Shown: positions 22,386 through 31,566 of the stretch, piece after piece | Position numbering within the stretch: the stretch's first letter is position 1 | Layout: the number at the start of each line of letters is the position of its first letter | DNA from: Pseudomonas sp. URMO17WK12:I2 | Lineage (GTDB): Bacteria; Pseudomonadota; Gammaproteobacteria; Pseudomonadales; Pseudomonadaceae | Reading direction: 5' to 3' | DNA: 64,000 nt | Assembly (NCBI RefSeq): GCF_003253735.1 | Contig: NZ_QKYW01000004.1 | Coordinates: forward strand, 124,001 to 188,000 | The notes under the pieces: model-generated | The model's input: only the letters and a program-made list of their open reading frames with translations | What the model was told of the DNA's origin: nothing | Database searches by the model: none | Translations under genes and position numbers: made by a program

Positions 22386-23336
22386 ATGTCGGTGTTCACC
22401 CCGCTGCAACGTCCGCAACTGGAAACCTTTCTCGCGCCTTACGGGCTTGGTCGCCTGCTCGACTTTCAAGGCATCGAGGCCGGTAGCGAGAACAGCAATT
22501 TCTTCGTCAGCCTGGAACAAGGCGAATTCGTGCTGACCCTGGTCGAGCGCGGGCCAAGCGAGGATCTGCCGTTCTTTATCGAGCTGCTCGATATTCTCCA
22601 TGATGCCGGGCTGCCGGTGCCCTACGCGCTGCGTACCGACAGCAACGAAGCACTGCGCAGCCTGGCCGGCAAGCCGGCCTTGTTGCAGCCGCGGCTGAGC
22701 GGCAAGCACGTGCGCGAGGTCAATGCCCAGCATTGCCATGCGGTGGGCGAGCTGCTGGCGCGCATTCACCTGGCGACCCGCGACCACCCGCTGCAGCGCA
22801 AGAGCGACCGCGGCCTGGAGTGGATGCTGCGCGAGGGCAAGGTGCTGGCCACGCACCAGACGCCGGACGCGACGCAGCTGCTCAATGACGCCCTGGCGGA
22901 GATCGCTGCCCTGCAGGAGCAGGTGCGCAAATTGCCGCGCGCCAACCTGCACGCCGATCTGTTCCGCGACAACTGCATGTTCGAAGGCACCCACCTGAGT
23001 GGGGTGATCGACTTCTACAACGCCTGCTCCGGGCCGATGCTCTATGACCTGGCGATCACCGTGAACGACTGGTGCTCGGACGAGGGCGGCCACCTGGATG
23101 AAGGCCGTGCACGCGCGCTGCTGGGCGCCTATGCCGCCCTGCGCCCGTTCACTGCCGCGGAAGCCGAACTCTGGCCAGCCATGCTGCGTATCGCCTGCGT
23201 GCGTTTCTGGCTGTCGCGCCTGATCGCCGCCGAAGCCTTTGCCGGGCAGGACGTGCTGATCCACGACCCGGGTGAGTTCCAGCGTCGCCTGGCGGCACGC
23301 CAGCAGGTCAGCCTGAGGCTGCCGTTCGCGCTGTAG
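22386..23336 (+). CDS. thrB: Homoserine kinase (ThrB, APH-fold type)
   Basis: A 316-residue kinase of the aminoglycoside-phosphotransferase fold, the proteobacterial type of homoserine kinase rather than the GHMP type of E. coli. It phosphorylates L-homoserine for threonine synthesis. Visible parts are the N-lobe ([20 protein letters not shown]), the catalytic loop [14 protein letters not shown] and the metal-binding [12 protein letters not shown]. Start MSVFTPL is the standard one for the family. Confidence 0.93.
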   Translation: MSVFTPLQRPQLETFLAPYGLGRLLDFQGIEAGSENSNFFVSLEQGEFVLTLVERGPSEDLPFFIELLDILHDAGLPVPYALRTDSNEALRSLAGKPALLQPRLSGKHVREVNAQHCHAVGELLARIHLATRDHPLQRKSDRGLEWMLREGKVLATHQTPDATQLLNDALAEIAALQEQVRKLPRANLHADLFRDNCMFEGTHLSGVIDFYNACSGPMLYDLAITVNDWCSDEGGHLDEGRARALLGAYAALRPFTAAEAELWPAMLRIACVRFWLSRLIAAEAFAGQDVLIHDPGEFQRRLAARQQVSLRLPFAL

Positions 23337-23516
23337 ACGGACGCAATATGTGACTTAATGGTGGCGCCTTGCCCAGGCGCCACTCTTGTTCCCGGCAAAC
23401 CCCTGCGCCTATGCTGCGGCTCTCAATCGCCGGCCCAGGCGTCGCACATCGCGCCTGTGGCAGGCCTTCATCACCGGCTCGTCCAAGAGCGAGCCAGCTG
23501 CACGACAAGGGCCACC

Positions 23517-24185
23517 ATGCGATCACCCCCGCCCCAGCACCCTCGGCGCTCGACGCCTGTCATCTGGGCTCGGCGTGTACTGGGCGCGCTCACCTTGCTG
23601 GTGCTTGCCGTGCTGATCTGGAATGCCTGGGACCACCAGGCCTTCATCGCCTGGCGCGAAGAGGCCGGCGTGGTGCCCTTCTTCCTGGCCATGGCGTTGC
23701 TGCCTGCGCTCGGCGTACCGATCACGCCATTCTTCATCGTCGCCGGGGCAACCTTCGGCACCTATGTGGGCCTTGCCGGCAGCGCCGTCGCCCTGTCGGG
23801 CAACCTGGTGCTCTGCTACTGGATCGCCCGCAGCGGCCTGCGCCCATGGCTCGCCCGGCTGCTGGCGCGCACGCGCTATGAGATCCCCGATTTCGAAAAG
23901 GACGATGGCGCGTTGCGTTTCGCGCTGCTGGTCAAACTGGCTCCGGGCGTGCCGATCTTCATCAAGCACTACCTGCTGGGCATGGCCGGCGTGCCGTTCT
24001 GGATCTACTTCGGGGTCTCGGGGTTGATCACCGGGATCTACGCCGTCGGCTTCGTGGTGCTCGGCGAATCGCTGCTCGAACATGACCTGGGCAACGGTGC
24101 CATAGCCGTCGCCGTGCTGGCCGTGGCGGGCCTGGCGATCTACCTGTGGCGCCGGCGCATGGCGGGCCGGCAAGCCGCTCGCTGA
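23517..24185 (+). CDS. VTT-domain (DedA/TMEM64-like) membrane protein
   Basis: A 222-residue inner-membrane protein with about five to six helices. After the first helix (VLGALTLLVLAVLIWNAW) comes the SNARE-associated/VTT core: PALGVPITPFFIVAGATFG, LSGNLVLCYWIARSGL and VKLAPGVPIFIKHYLLGM. Such proteins are linked to lipid scrambling or flippase functions in membrane homeostasis; the substrate here is not predictable. The start at MRSPPP was chosen because the 53 upstream in-frame codons lack coding character. The 180-bp gap to thrB shows nothing clear. Confidence 0.75.
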   Translation: MRSPPPQHPRRSTPVIWARRVLGALTLLVLAVLIWNAWDHQAFIAWREEAGVVPFFLAMALLPALGVPITPFFIVAGATFGTYVGLAGSAVALSGNLVLCYWIARSGLRPWLARLLARTRYEIPDFEKDDGALRFALLVKLAPGVPIFIKHYLLGMAGVPFWIYFGVSGLITGIYAVGFVVLGESLLEHDLGNGAIAVAVLAVAGLAIYLWRRRMAGRQAAR

Positions 24186-24270
24186 GTGCCGGCGCCACGC
24201 CCCACGGGCAACATGGCCGTGCACAAGGCCGCTGACCAGACCCGCCTGATCGATCGCTCAGGGCGAGGCC

Positions 24271-25254
24271 CTAGAGCTTGCCGAGGCAGCCGCTGAAACC
24301 ATCGGCCAGGGTCTGCAGCATGGCTTGGTAACCGCCGGCATCAACGGGCGCGGCGCTGCCCATGGCATCCAGCTCGGCCAGCGTCGTCGGCAGCCCCGCG
24401 GTCAGCGTTTCGGCCAGGCGCGGGCGCAGCGGTGGCTCGCTGAACACGCAGCTCGGCCCGGCTTCCTGCAAACGCTCGCGCATGGCCGCCACATGACGAG
24501 CGCCCGGCTGCACTTCGCCGGCGACGCTGAACACGCCGACATGCTTGAGGCCATAGGTGGCCTCGAAATAATCGAAGGCTTCGTGGAACACGAAATAGGG
24601 CTTGCCGGCCAGCGGCGCGAGTTGCGCCTGCAGGCGTGGCTCCAGGGCATCCAGGCGCTTGCCGAACGCTGCCAGGTTGGCCTGGTAACGCGCCGCGTTG
24701 GCCGGGTCGGCCTCGGCGAGATCCGCCGCCATGCGTGCAGCGATCACCCGGGCATTGGCCGACGACAGCCACAGGTGGGCGTCCAGGCTGCCGGGGCGAT
24801 GGTCATGGTCGTGCTCGTCAGGCGCTGCCTGGGCCTGTTCAGCCTCATGGCCACCGTGATCGTGATCGTGATCGTGATCGTGATCGTGATCGTGGCCATG
24901 CTCCTCGCCGAAATGCCGCAATGTCATGCCCGGCAGGCTCTGCACGGCCACGCTGGGCTTCTCGCGGGTGGCCAGCACACGGGGCATGAAGCTCTCCATG
25001 TCCGGGCCGATCCAGTACAGCAGGTCCACTTCCTGCACCCGGCGCATGTCGGAGGGACGCAACGCGTAATGGTGCGGCGATGCGCCCGGCGGCAACAGCG
25101 CTTCCGGCTCGCCCACGCCGTCCTGCACCGCGGCGGCGATCAGTTGCAGAGGCTTGATGCTGGTCAGCACGCGCACCTCGGCCTGGGCAGTACCTACTGC
25201 GAGCAGCAGGAAGGAGAACAGCAACGAAAACGGGGAAAGCAGGCGCGGCAACAT
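24271..25254 (-). CDS. znuA: Zinc ABC transporter substrate-binding protein ZnuA
   Basis: A 327-residue periplasmic zinc receptor with a signal peptide (LSPFSLLFSFLLLAVGTAQA). Zinc ligands are the His in PPGASPHHYALRPS, the His in DAHLWLSSANA and the His in FVFHEAFDYF. A His/Asp-rich loop (EEHGHDHDHDHDHDHDHGG), encoded by six CGTGAT units, follows residue 115 or so and is thought to gather zinc. ATG at 25254 was preferred to an upstream TTG. It is divergent from zur, with two Zur-like boxes between. Confidence 0.95.
   Translation of the reverse strand: MLPRLLSPFSLLFSFLLLAVGTAQAEVRVLTSIKPLQLIAAAVQDGVGEPEALLPPGASPHHYALRPSDMRRVQEVDLLYWIGPDMESFMPRVLATREKPSVAVQSLPGMTLRHFGEEHGHDHDHDHDHDHDHGGHEAEQAQAAPDEHDHDHRPGSLDAHLWLSSANARVIAARMAADLAEADPANAARYQANLAAFGKRLDALEPRLQAQLAPLAGKPYFVFHEAFDYFEATYGLKHVGVFSVAGEVQPGARHVAAMRERLQEAGPSCVFSEPPLRPRLAETLTAGLPTTLAELDAMGSAAPVDAGGYQAMLQTLADGFSGCLGKL
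24855..24890. repeat. Six tandem CGTGAT units inside znuA
   Basis: CGTGAT is repeated six times exactly (ATCACG on the coding strand, giving alternating His and Asp). Because the unit is 6 bp, slippage changes the length of the His loop without a frameshift. Confidence 0.95.
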
Positions 25255-25285
25255 AGGCAAAAGTGTCGATCAAAAGCGAAAGGAG

Positions 25286-25298
25286 GTAATACAATAAC
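25286..25298. promoter_or_regulatory. Zur box proximal to znuA
   Basis: GTAATACAATAAC, 32 bp before the znuA ATG. It matches the gammaproteobacterial Zur pattern of two A/T-rich half-sites (ATGTTATTnnATTAC on the znuA strand) and is nearly identical to the box at 25371. Confidence 0.7.
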
Positions 25299-25370
25299 AT
25301 CTCCTTCCACCTTTCGTCGAAGCATCCTGACGGGCAGGCGGGCCCATGCGTGGCGCCGAATGGTCGATGC

Positions 25371-25383
25371 GTAATAGAATAAC
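25371..25383. promoter_or_regulatory. Zur box proximal to zur
   Basis: GTAATAGAATAAC, differing at one base from the znuA-side box and 25 bp before the zur ATG. It probably mediates zinc-dependent autoregulation of zur-znuCB. Confidence 0.7.
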
Positions 25384-25407
25384 GTCCTACGTTTCGAGGC
25401 CCACGCC

Positions 25408-25908
25408 ATGTACAAACCCGTCAGCGTCGTGCCGCCACTGGCATCGCGCCCCCATGATCACTCCCATTGCGTCAGCCATGCGCTGGCCGAGGCCGAGGCC
25501 ATCTGCGCGCGCCAGGGCCTGCGCCTGACCGCCCTGCGCAAGCGTGTGCTGGAGCTGGTCTGGGCCAGCCACAAACCGTTGGGCGCCTACGACATTCTCG
25601 GTGTGCTCAGCGAAGAAGACGGCCGCCGCGCCGCGCCCCCCACGGTCTACCGCGCCCTGGATTTCCTGCTGGAAAATGGCCTGGTGCACCGCATCGCCTC
25701 GCTGAATGCCTTTGTCGGCTGCAGCCACCCGGCCCACGCACACCAGAGTCAGTTCCTGATCTGCCGCAACTGCAGCGCTGCCGTGGAGCTGGAGCAGACC
25801 GCCATCAGCGACGCCATCGTGCGCGGCGCCAAGGGCGTCGGCTTCGTAGTGGAAAGCCAGACCGTCGAAGTCGTCGGCCTGTGCGCAGGCTGCCAGGGCA
25901 GCAAATGA
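25408..25908 (+). CDS. zur: Zinc uptake regulator Zur (Fur family)
   Basis: A 166-residue Fur-family repressor. The winged-helix domain includes [15 protein letters not shown] and [19 protein letters not shown]. The dimerisation domain has the structural zinc site formed by CRNC and CAGC, plus metal ligands in a His-rich segment ([11 protein letters not shown]). An additional His cluster (HDHSH) lies at the N terminus. With zinc it should bind the two boxes upstream. Its stop overlaps the znuC start (ATGA), showing translational coupling. Confidence 0.94.
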   Translation: MYKPVSVVPPLASRPHDHSHCVSHALAEAEAICARQGLRLTALRKRVLELVWASHKPLGAYDILGVLSEEDGRRAAPPTVYRALDFLLENGLVHRIASLNAFVGCSHPAHAHQSQFLICRNCSAAVELEQTAISDAIVRGAKGVGFVVESQTVEVVGLCAGCQGSK

Positions 25909-26708
25909 GCGATGCACTGATTCGCCTCGAAGGCGTGACCGTCGGTTTCTCCGGGCAGACCGTGCTGGACAAGGTCGCGCTGACCATCAACCCCGGCGAG
26001 ATCGTCACCCTGATCGGCCCCAACGGTGCCGGCAAGACCACCCTGGTGCGCGCCGTGCTCGGCCTGCTCAGCGCGGACAGCGGCACGGTATGGCGCAAAC
26101 CCAAGCTGCGCATCGGCTATATGCCGCAGAAGCTGCATGTCGACCCGACCCTGCCGCTCAGTGTGCTGCGCTTCCTGCGCCTGGTACCGGGCGTGGATCG
26201 TGCCCGCGCCCAGGCCGCGCTGGCCGAGGTGGGCGCCAGCCAGGTGCTCGACAGCCCGCTGCAGGGCATTTCCGGTGGCGAGCTGCAGCGCGTGCTGCTG
26301 GCCCGTGCGCTGCTGCGCGAACCCCAGCTGCTGGTACTCGACGAGCCGGTGCAGGGCGTCGACGTGGCCGGCCAGGCCGAGCTGTACCGGCTGATCACCC
26401 GCCTGCGCGACCGTCACGGCTGCGGCGTGCTGATGGTTTCCCATGACCTGCACCTGGTGATGAGCACCACCGACCAAGTGGTGTGCCTGAACCGCCACGT
26501 GTGCTGCTCGGGTCATCCGGAGCAGGTCAGCTTCGACCCGGCCTTCGTCGAGCTGTTCGGTCGCGACGCCCAGAGCCTGGCCGTCTACCACCACCACCAT
26601 GACCACGAGCACGACCTCACTGGCGGCGTGGTCAGCGACAAACCGTGCCTGACCATTCATGGCCAGGTGCGCCCCCACGTACATGGAGATGGCTGCAAGC
26701 ATGGCTGA
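25905..26708 (+). CDS. znuC: Zinc ABC transporter ATP-binding protein ZnuC
   Basis: A 267-residue ABC ATPase with Walker [10 protein letters not shown], signature [14 protein letters not shown], Walker B LLVLDEP and the switch His in MVSHDLH. The C terminus is rich in His ([10 protein letters not shown] and [10 protein letters not shown]), a common ZnuC trait that may sense or buffer zinc. It overlaps zur by 4 bases and znuB by 8 bases within the zur-znuC-znuB operon. Confidence 0.95.
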   Translation: MSDALIRLEGVTVGFSGQTVLDKVALTINPGEIVTLIGPNGAGKTTLVRAVLGLLSADSGTVWRKPKLRIGYMPQKLHVDPTLPLSVLRFLRLVPGVDRARAQAALAEVGASQVLDSPLQGISGGELQRVLLARALLREPQLLVLDEPVQGVDVAGQAELYRLITRLRDRHGCGVLMVSHDLHLVMSTTDQVVCLNRHVCCSGHPEQVSFDPAFVELFGRDAQSLAVYHHHHDHEHDLTGGVVSDKPCLTIHGQVRPHVHGDGCKHG

Positions 26709-27489
26709 TTTTCTGCTCAACGCCCTGCTCGCCGGCTTAGCCCTGGCACTGGTCGCCGGCCCCCTGGGCTCCTTCGTGGTGTGGCGGCGCATGGCCTATT
26801 TCGGCGACACCCTGTCCCATGCTGCCTTGCTCGGCGTGGCGCTGGGCCTGATGCTGGACGTCAACCCGACCTTCGCGGTGACCGTCGGCTGCGTGCTGCT
26901 GGCGATCCTGCTGGTCACCCTGCAGACCCGCCAGCCTCTTGCCAGCGATACCCTGCTCGGGATACTCGCCCATAGCACGCTGTCGCTGGGCCTGGTGGTG
27001 CTGAGCTTCATGCGCGATGTACGCATCGACCTGATGGGCTACCTGTTTGGCGACCTGCTGGCGGTAAGCCCCATGGATCTTGCCTGGATCCTCGCCGGCA
27101 GCGCCCTGGTGCTGGTGCTGCTGGTGCTGATGTGGCGGCCGCTGCTGGCGATCACCGTGCACGAGGAGCTGGCCCGGGTCGAGGGCCTGCCAGTGGCAGC
27201 GATCCGCCTGGGTCTGATGCTGCTGATCGCCATCGTCATCGCCGTGGCCATGAAGATCGTTGGCGTGCTGCTGATCACCTCGCTGCTGATCATTCCCGCC
27301 GCCGCGGCCCAGCGCCATGCCCGCACGCCCGAACAGATGGCCTTTGGTGCCAGCCTGCTGGGCATCATTGCGGTGTGTTGTGGTCTGAGCCTGTCGTGGT
27401 TCAAGGACACGCCAGCCGGGCCGTCGATCGTGGTGTCGGCCGCCAGCCTGTTCCTGCTGAGCTTTCTGCTGCCACGCCGCAAGGCCTGA
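26701..27489 (+). CDS. znuB: Zinc ABC transporter permease ZnuB
   Basis: A 262-residue ABC-3 family permease with seven to eight membrane helices (for example [20 protein letters not shown] and [18 protein letters not shown]). It contains the cytoplasmic coupling segment around [14 protein letters not shown]. It forms the channel for ZnuAC-driven zinc import. The start MADFLL gives the usual N terminus and overlaps the end of znuC. Confidence 0.95.
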   Translation: MADFLLNALLAGLALALVAGPLGSFVVWRRMAYFGDTLSHAALLGVALGLMLDVNPTFAVTVGCVLLAILLVTLQTRQPLASDTLLGILAHSTLSLGLVVLSFMRDVRIDLMGYLFGDLLAVSPMDLAWILAGSALVLVLLVLMWRPLLAITVHEELARVEGLPVAAIRLGLMLLIAIVIAVAMKIVGVLLITSLLIIPAAAAQRHARTPEQMAFGASLLGIIAVCCGLSLSWFKDTPAGPSIVVSAASLFLLSFLLPRRKA

Positions 27490-27511
27490 CGCACCCGCCG
27501 TGATGGCACAT

Positions 27512-27540
27512 TTGGTGGCCCGCCGGCCGCCGTGTAGAAT
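27512..27540 (+). promoter_or_regulatory. Probable promoter of the lipoprotein gene
   Basis: TTGGTG (27512-27517), 17 bases, TAGAAT (27535-27540); the -10 is 34 bp before the ATG at 27575. This separates the lipoprotein gene from the zinc operon. Confidence 0.55.
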
Positions 27541-27574
27541 TGCGTATTTTTTGCACAAACCGAGACCCGCAGCC

Positions 27575-28402
27575 ATGACATCGTTCCCTTTACGCTGCGC
27601 TGCCCTGGCCGTGCTGGCCCTGCTGACCGCTGGCTGCCAGAGCCAACAGGCAGCCGAGCCGGCGCCAGCCCCGGCTGCAGCAGCACCGGCGCCCGGCGCC
27701 CAGGAGCAGTTCGACGCGCACCTGGCCGCCGGGCAATTGGCCGAGGCCGAAGCCCAGCTGCAGATTCTGCAGGCAGACAATGACCCCGCGGCACTGCTGC
27801 AGGCCCAGCGCCAGCTCTCCGAGGCCTACCTGCAGGCAGGCCAGAAGGCCCTGGAAGCCGGCGACCTGGACAAGGCCGCCAAATCCCTGGCCCACGCGCG
27901 CACCCTTATGCCCAAGGCGCCGGCTCTGACCACCGGGCTGGATGGCGCCATTGGCAAGGCCCGCCAAGCCGAACTGAGCGCCGTCGAGCAGGCCCGTCAG
28001 GCCGGTGAACAGGCCCAGGCCGCACGCCAGGAGCAACTGCGCCTGCTGCGCCAGGCTGCCGAAGCCCAAGCCGCCGCCAGCCGCGCGGCCGATGGCGCTT
28101 CGGCGCAGGTGCCGGCGCAACTGATCGACCCGGCGGCCAAGCGCAGCGACGTCAGCCTGGCGATGCTCGACAGTCGCGACGAGGCGGCGCTGTTCGAGCG
28201 CCTGGATGCCGTGGCCGCCGATATCGTGGCCTTCGACCGCAGCGTGCAGATCCAAGTGCGCAGCGCCGAGGACCTGCGCCGCGTGACGGCTCTGCTCGAA
28301 GCGCGGGTGATGAAGCTCGACCCGACCTTCAAACTTGCGCTCAGCCATGCCGTCAAACCGGTTCAGGTGCCGCGCCTGGTCCTGCGCCCGCGGAGCCAGT
28401 GA
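27575..28402 (+). CDS. Conserved lipoprotein, coiled-coil (PA5502-like position)
   Basis: A 275-residue protein with a lipobox signal (LAVLALLTAGC), so anchored in a membrane facing the periplasm. An Ala/Pro linker leads to a long Ala/Gln/Glu-rich helical part with TPR-like spacing (QLAEAEAQLQILQADNDPAA, EAGDLDKAAKSLAHARTL) and a likely coiled coil near residues 125-165. The C-terminal domain is globular. I do not recognise a family with known function. Its place between znuB and metN is as in PAO1. Confidence 0.7.
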   Translation: MTSFPLRCAALAVLALLTAGCQSQQAAEPAPAPAAAAPAPGAQEQFDAHLAAGQLAEAEAQLQILQADNDPAALLQAQRQLSEAYLQAGQKALEAGDLDKAAKSLAHARTLMPKAPALTTGLDGAIGKARQAELSAVEQARQAGEQAQAARQEQLRLLRQAAEAQAAASRAADGASAQVPAQLIDPAAKRSDVSLAMLDSRDEAALFERLDAVAADIVAFDRSVQIQVRSAEDLRRVTALLEARVMKLDPTFKLALSHAVKPVQVPRLVLRPRSQ

Positions 28403-28462
28403 GGCTCTGAGTGAGGCGGTAGTTATAGCTTTTTAGATATAAACATAGGCCTACAAAGATTT

Positions 28463-28490
28463 TTGAGGTCTAACGAGCGCCGGGTAAACT
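28463..28490 (+). promoter_or_regulatory. Candidate promoter of metNIQ
   Basis: TTGAGG (28463-28468), 16 bases, TAAACT (28485-28490), leaving a leader of about 50 bases. No riboswitch-like structure is apparent in the 141-bp gap. Confidence 0.45.
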
Positions 28491-28543
28491 GGCCATCCAT
28501 TCATGCCTATCCGGCAAAACGAAGAACCCAAAAGGTTTAACGC

Positions 28544-29548
28544 GTGATCGACTTTCATCAGGTTCACAAGGCGTACCGCGTCAGTGGCCGCGATATCCCC
28601 GCCCTGCAACCCTGCGACCTGCATATCGAACGTGGCGAAGTGTTCGGCATCATCGGTCATTCCGGCGCGGGCAAGAGCACCCTGCTGCGCCTGATCAACC
28701 GCCTCGAAGAGCCCTCTGGCGGACGCATCGATATCGATGGCGTGAACGTTACCGCCCTGGGCGCCGACGGCCTGCGCAAATTCCGCCAGCAAGCGGGCAT
28801 GATCTTCCAGCACTTCAACCTGTTGTCCTCCAAGACCGTCGCCGCCAACGTCGGCATGCCGCTGAAACTGGCGGGTGTGCCGGCCCGGGAAATCGAGCAG
28901 CGCGTCGCTGCCTTGCTCGAGCGCGTAGGCCTCAAGGACCACGCCAACAAGTACCCGGCGCAGCTCTCCGGCGGCCAGAAGCAGCGCGTTGGCATTGCCC
29001 GCGCCCTGGCCACCCGGCCGAAGATTCTGCTCTGCGACGAGGCCACCAGCGCCCTCGACCCGCAAACCACCGCCGCGGTGCTGCAGCTGCTGGCCGAGAT
29101 CAACCGCGAGCTGGGCCTGACCATCGTGCTGATCACCCACGAGATGGACGTGATCCGCCGCGTCTGCGACCGCGTGGCGGTCATGGATGCCGGGGTGATC
29201 GTCGAACAGGGCCCGGTCGCCGAGGTGTTCCTGCATCCGCAACACGCCACCACCAAGCGTTTCGTGCAGGAAGCCGAGCATGTCGACGAGAACGACCAGC
29301 GCGACGACTTCGCCCATGTGCAGGGGCGCATCCTGCGCCTGACCTTTATCGGCGAGTCCACCTACTCGCCGGTTCTCGGCCAGGTCGCCCGGGAAACCGG
29401 GATCGACTACAGCATCCTTGCCGGGCGCATCGACCGCATCAAGGACACGCCCTACGGCCAGTTGACCCTGGCGCTGACCGGCGGCGACATCGACGCCGCC
29501 CTCGCCCGCTTCGAAGCGGCTGACGTGCACCTGGAGGTCCTGCGCTGA
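28544..29548 (+). CDS. metN: Methionine ABC transporter ATP-binding protein MetN
   Basis: A 334-residue ATPase with Walker [10 protein letters not shown], signature [15 protein letters not shown] and Walker [14 protein letters not shown]-terminal NIL regulatory domain of about 80 residues ([20 protein letters not shown] onward) binds methionine and gives trans-inhibition. The start codon is GTG. It overlaps metI (TGATG), so the operon is translationally coupled. Confidence 0.93.
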   Translation: MIDFHQVHKAYRVSGRDIPALQPCDLHIERGEVFGIIGHSGAGKSTLLRLINRLEEPSGGRIDIDGVNVTALGADGLRKFRQQAGMIFQHFNLLSSKTVAANVGMPLKLAGVPAREIEQRVAALLERVGLKDHANKYPAQLSGGQKQRVGIARALATRPKILLCDEATSALDPQTTAAVLQLLAEINRELGLTIVLITHEMDVIRRVCDRVAVMDAGVIVEQGPVAEVFLHPQHATTKRFVQEAEHVDENDQRDDFAHVQGRILRLTFIGESTYSPVLGQVARETGIDYSILAGRIDRIKDTPYGQLTLALTGGDIDAALARFEAADVHLEVLR

Positions 29549-30213
29549 TGGAAACCTTATTGCCCAACGTCGACTGGCTGGAAATCTGGCAGGCCAGCCT
29601 CGATACCCTGAACATGCTCGGCGGCTCCATGCTGTTCACCGTGCTGTTCGGCCTGCCCCTCGGTGTGCTGCTGTTTCTCACCGGCCCGCGGCAGATGTTC
29701 GAACAGAAAGGCCTCTACGCGGCGATCTCGCTGGTGGTCAACGTGTTGCGCTCGGTGCCGTTCGTGATCCTGCTGATCCTGCTGATCCCGGTCACGGTGG
29801 TGATTACCGGCACCTCACTGGGCGTCGCCGGAGCCATCCCGCCGCTGGTGGTCGGTGCCACGCCATTCTTCGCGCGCCTGGTGGAAACCGCCCTGCGCGA
29901 GGTCGATCGCGGCATCATCGAGGCGACCCAGGCGATGGGTGCCAGCACCCGGCAGATTATCTTCAACGCCCTGCTGCCCGAGGCCCTGCCGGGTATCCTG
30001 GCGGCCATCACCGTCACCGCCATCACTCTGGTGTCCTACACCGCGATGAGCGGCCTGATCGGCGGTGGCGGCCTGGGCGACCTGGCGGTGCGTTACGGCT
30101 ACCAGCGTTATCAGCCGGACGTGATGTTCGTGACCGTGGCGCTGCTGGTGGTGCTCGTACAGATTCTGCAAACCATCGGCGACCGTCTGGTGGTGCATTT
30201 TTCCCGTAAATAA
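29548..30213 (+). CDS. metI: Methionine ABC transporter permease MetI
   Basis: A 221-residue permease with five membrane helices and the EAA-loop segment DRGIIEATQAMGASTRQII that contacts MetN. Other typical parts are GLPLGVLLFLTGP and SYTAMSGLIGGGGLGDLA. It starts on the last base of the metN stop codon. It is followed by metQ after 60 bp. Confidence 0.94.
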   Translation: METLLPNVDWLEIWQASLDTLNMLGGSMLFTVLFGLPLGVLLFLTGPRQMFEQKGLYAAISLVVNVLRSVPFVILLILLIPVTVVITGTSLGVAGAIPPLVVGATPFFARLVETALREVDRGIIEATQAMGASTRQIIFNALLPEALPGILAAITVTAITLVSYTAMSGLIGGGGLGDLAVRYGYQRYQPDVMFVTVALLVVLVQILQTIGDRLVVHFSRK

Positions 30214-30273
30214 AACAGCTGGAAGGGCCAGCGGCAGTTAGCCGCCACGCCACCTCACTTCAAGGAGTCAACG

Positions 30274-31050
30274 ATGAAAAAACTGCTCACTGCCCTGGCT
30301 GTCGTCGCAGCCTTCTCCAGCGCCGCCCAGGCTGAAACCCTGCGCGTCGCCGCCTCGGCCGTCCCGCACGCCGAGATCCTGAATTTCGTCAAACCGGCCC
30401 TGGCCAAGGAAGGCGTGGAGCTGGACGTCAAGGTCTTCACCGACTACGTGCAACCCAACGTACAGGTCGCCGAGAAGCGCCTGGACGCCAACTTCTTCCA
30501 GCACCAGCCGTACCTGGACGAGTTCAACAAGAGCCGTGGCACCAGCCTGGTCAGCGTCGCTGGCGTGCACGTCGAGCCGTTCGGCGCCTACTCCAGCAAG
30601 ATCAAGGACCTCAAAGAGCTGCCGCAAGGCGCCAACGTGGTAATCCCCAACGACGCCACCAACGGCGGCCGCGCCCTGCTGCTGCTGCAGAAAGCCGGCG
30701 TGATCACCCTCAAGGATCCGAGCAACATCCTCTCCACCCCGAAGGACATCGCCGAGAATCCGAAAGGCATCAAGGTGCGTGAACTGGAAGCCGCGACCCT
30801 GCCGCGCGTGCTGACCCAGGTCGACCTGGCGCTGATCAACACCAACTACGCCCTGGAAGCCAAGCTGAACCCCACCGAGGACGCCCTGGCCATCGAAGGC
30901 AGCGACTCGCCGTACGTCAACATCCTGGTGACCCGTGAAGACAACAAGGACAGCCCGGCCGTGCAGAAGCTGGTCAAGGCGCTGCACAGCGACGAGGTGA
31001 AAGCCTTCATCCTGGAGAAATACAAAGGCGCGGTGGTTCCGGCGTTCTGA
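30274..31050 (+). CDS. metQ: Methionine-binding protein MetQ (NlpA family)
   Basis: A 258-residue substrate-binding protein with a classical signal peptide (LLTALAVVAAFSSAAQA) and no lipobox Cys, so soluble periplasmic. Family segments include VAASAVPHAEILNFVKPAL, NFFQHQPYLDEFN and NDATNGGRALLLLQ. It delivers D/L-methionine to MetNI. It is last gene of the operon and followed by a hairpin. Confidence 0.93.
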   Translation: MKKLLTALAVVAAFSSAAQAETLRVAASAVPHAEILNFVKPALAKEGVELDVKVFTDYVQPNVQVAEKRLDANFFQHQPYLDEFNKSRGTSLVSVAGVHVEPFGAYSSKIKDLKELPQGANVVIPNDATNGGRALLLLQKAGVITLKDPSNILSTPKDIAENPKGIKVRELEAATLPRVLTQVDLALINTNYALEAKLNPTEDALAIEGSDSPYVNILVTREDNKDSPAVQKLVKALHSDEVKAFILEKYKGAVVPAF

Positions 31051-31077
31051 TTGCCGTACTACCCCCTGCTGCAACCG

Positions 31078-31110
31078 ATGCCGCGGAGCCTTCACGCTAC
31101 GCGGCATTTT
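31078..31110 (+). terminator. metQ terminator
   Basis: ATGCCGCG (31078-31085) pairs with CGCGGCAT (31100-31107), followed by TTTTCATTTC. Confidence 0.7.
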
Positions 31111-31131
31111 CATTTCTGCGCCCCGGGGCGC

Positions 31132-31563
31132 TCACTCGGAGCGGATAAACCGCAGCACGCCGGCCTGCCGCGATGCGCCGCCGCTGGGGTCATCCTTGGG
31201 GTGGGCGATGCCATCGCTGACCGGCACTTCGGCGAAATCGAACGGGCTGATGCCTTCGAGGCAGGCGGCGTTGACGCCATACTGATCCGGGTTGGAGCGG
31301 CGCTGATGGTGGGTGTAGATACCGCAGCGCGAGCAGAAGAAGTGCTGAGCGCTTTTGGTATTGAAGCGATAGACCGTCAGCAGGTCTTCACCCTGCAGGA
31401 TACGGAAGTCGGCCAGCTCGGCCGAAACCGCCACCGCACCGCGCATCCGGCAATAGGAGCAGTTGCAGCGCCGCGCGCTGTGCAGACCATCGCTGAGCGT
31501 CACCTGAAAGCGCACGCCGCCGCAATGGCAGGCACCCTTGATCTCGCCGATATCCTTGTTCAT
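31132..31563 (-). CDS. GFA family (CENP-V/glutathione-dependent formaldehyde-activating-like) protein
   Basis: A 143-residue zinc-binding protein with the GFA cysteine pattern: CHCG near the N terminus, CNCSYCR and FCSRCGIYTHH. These bind two zinc ions in the beta-tent fold. The family name comes from a proposed glutathione-formaldehyde adduct activity, which is not general. It is 3 bp downstream of the LysR-type regulator on the same strand, so probably co-transcribed. Confidence 0.85.
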   Translation of the reverse strand: MNKDIGEIKGACHCGGVRFQVTLSDGLHSARRCNCSYCRMRGAVAVSAELADFRILQGEDLLTVYRFNTKSAQHFFCSRCGIYTHHQRRSNPDQYGVNAACLEGISPFDFAEVPVSDGIAHPKDDPSGGASRQAGVLRFIRSE

Positions 31564-31566
31564 CGG

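Noticed and set aside
24855..24890. Possible CRISPR-like or VNTR array
   Set aside because: Simple hexamer repeat within the znuA coding region without spacers; explained by the His/Asp loop.
28403..28543. Possible SAM or methionine riboswitch before metN
   Set aside because: No conserved aptamer core or long leader is visible, only a plausible sigma70 promoter and a short leader with a GTG start.
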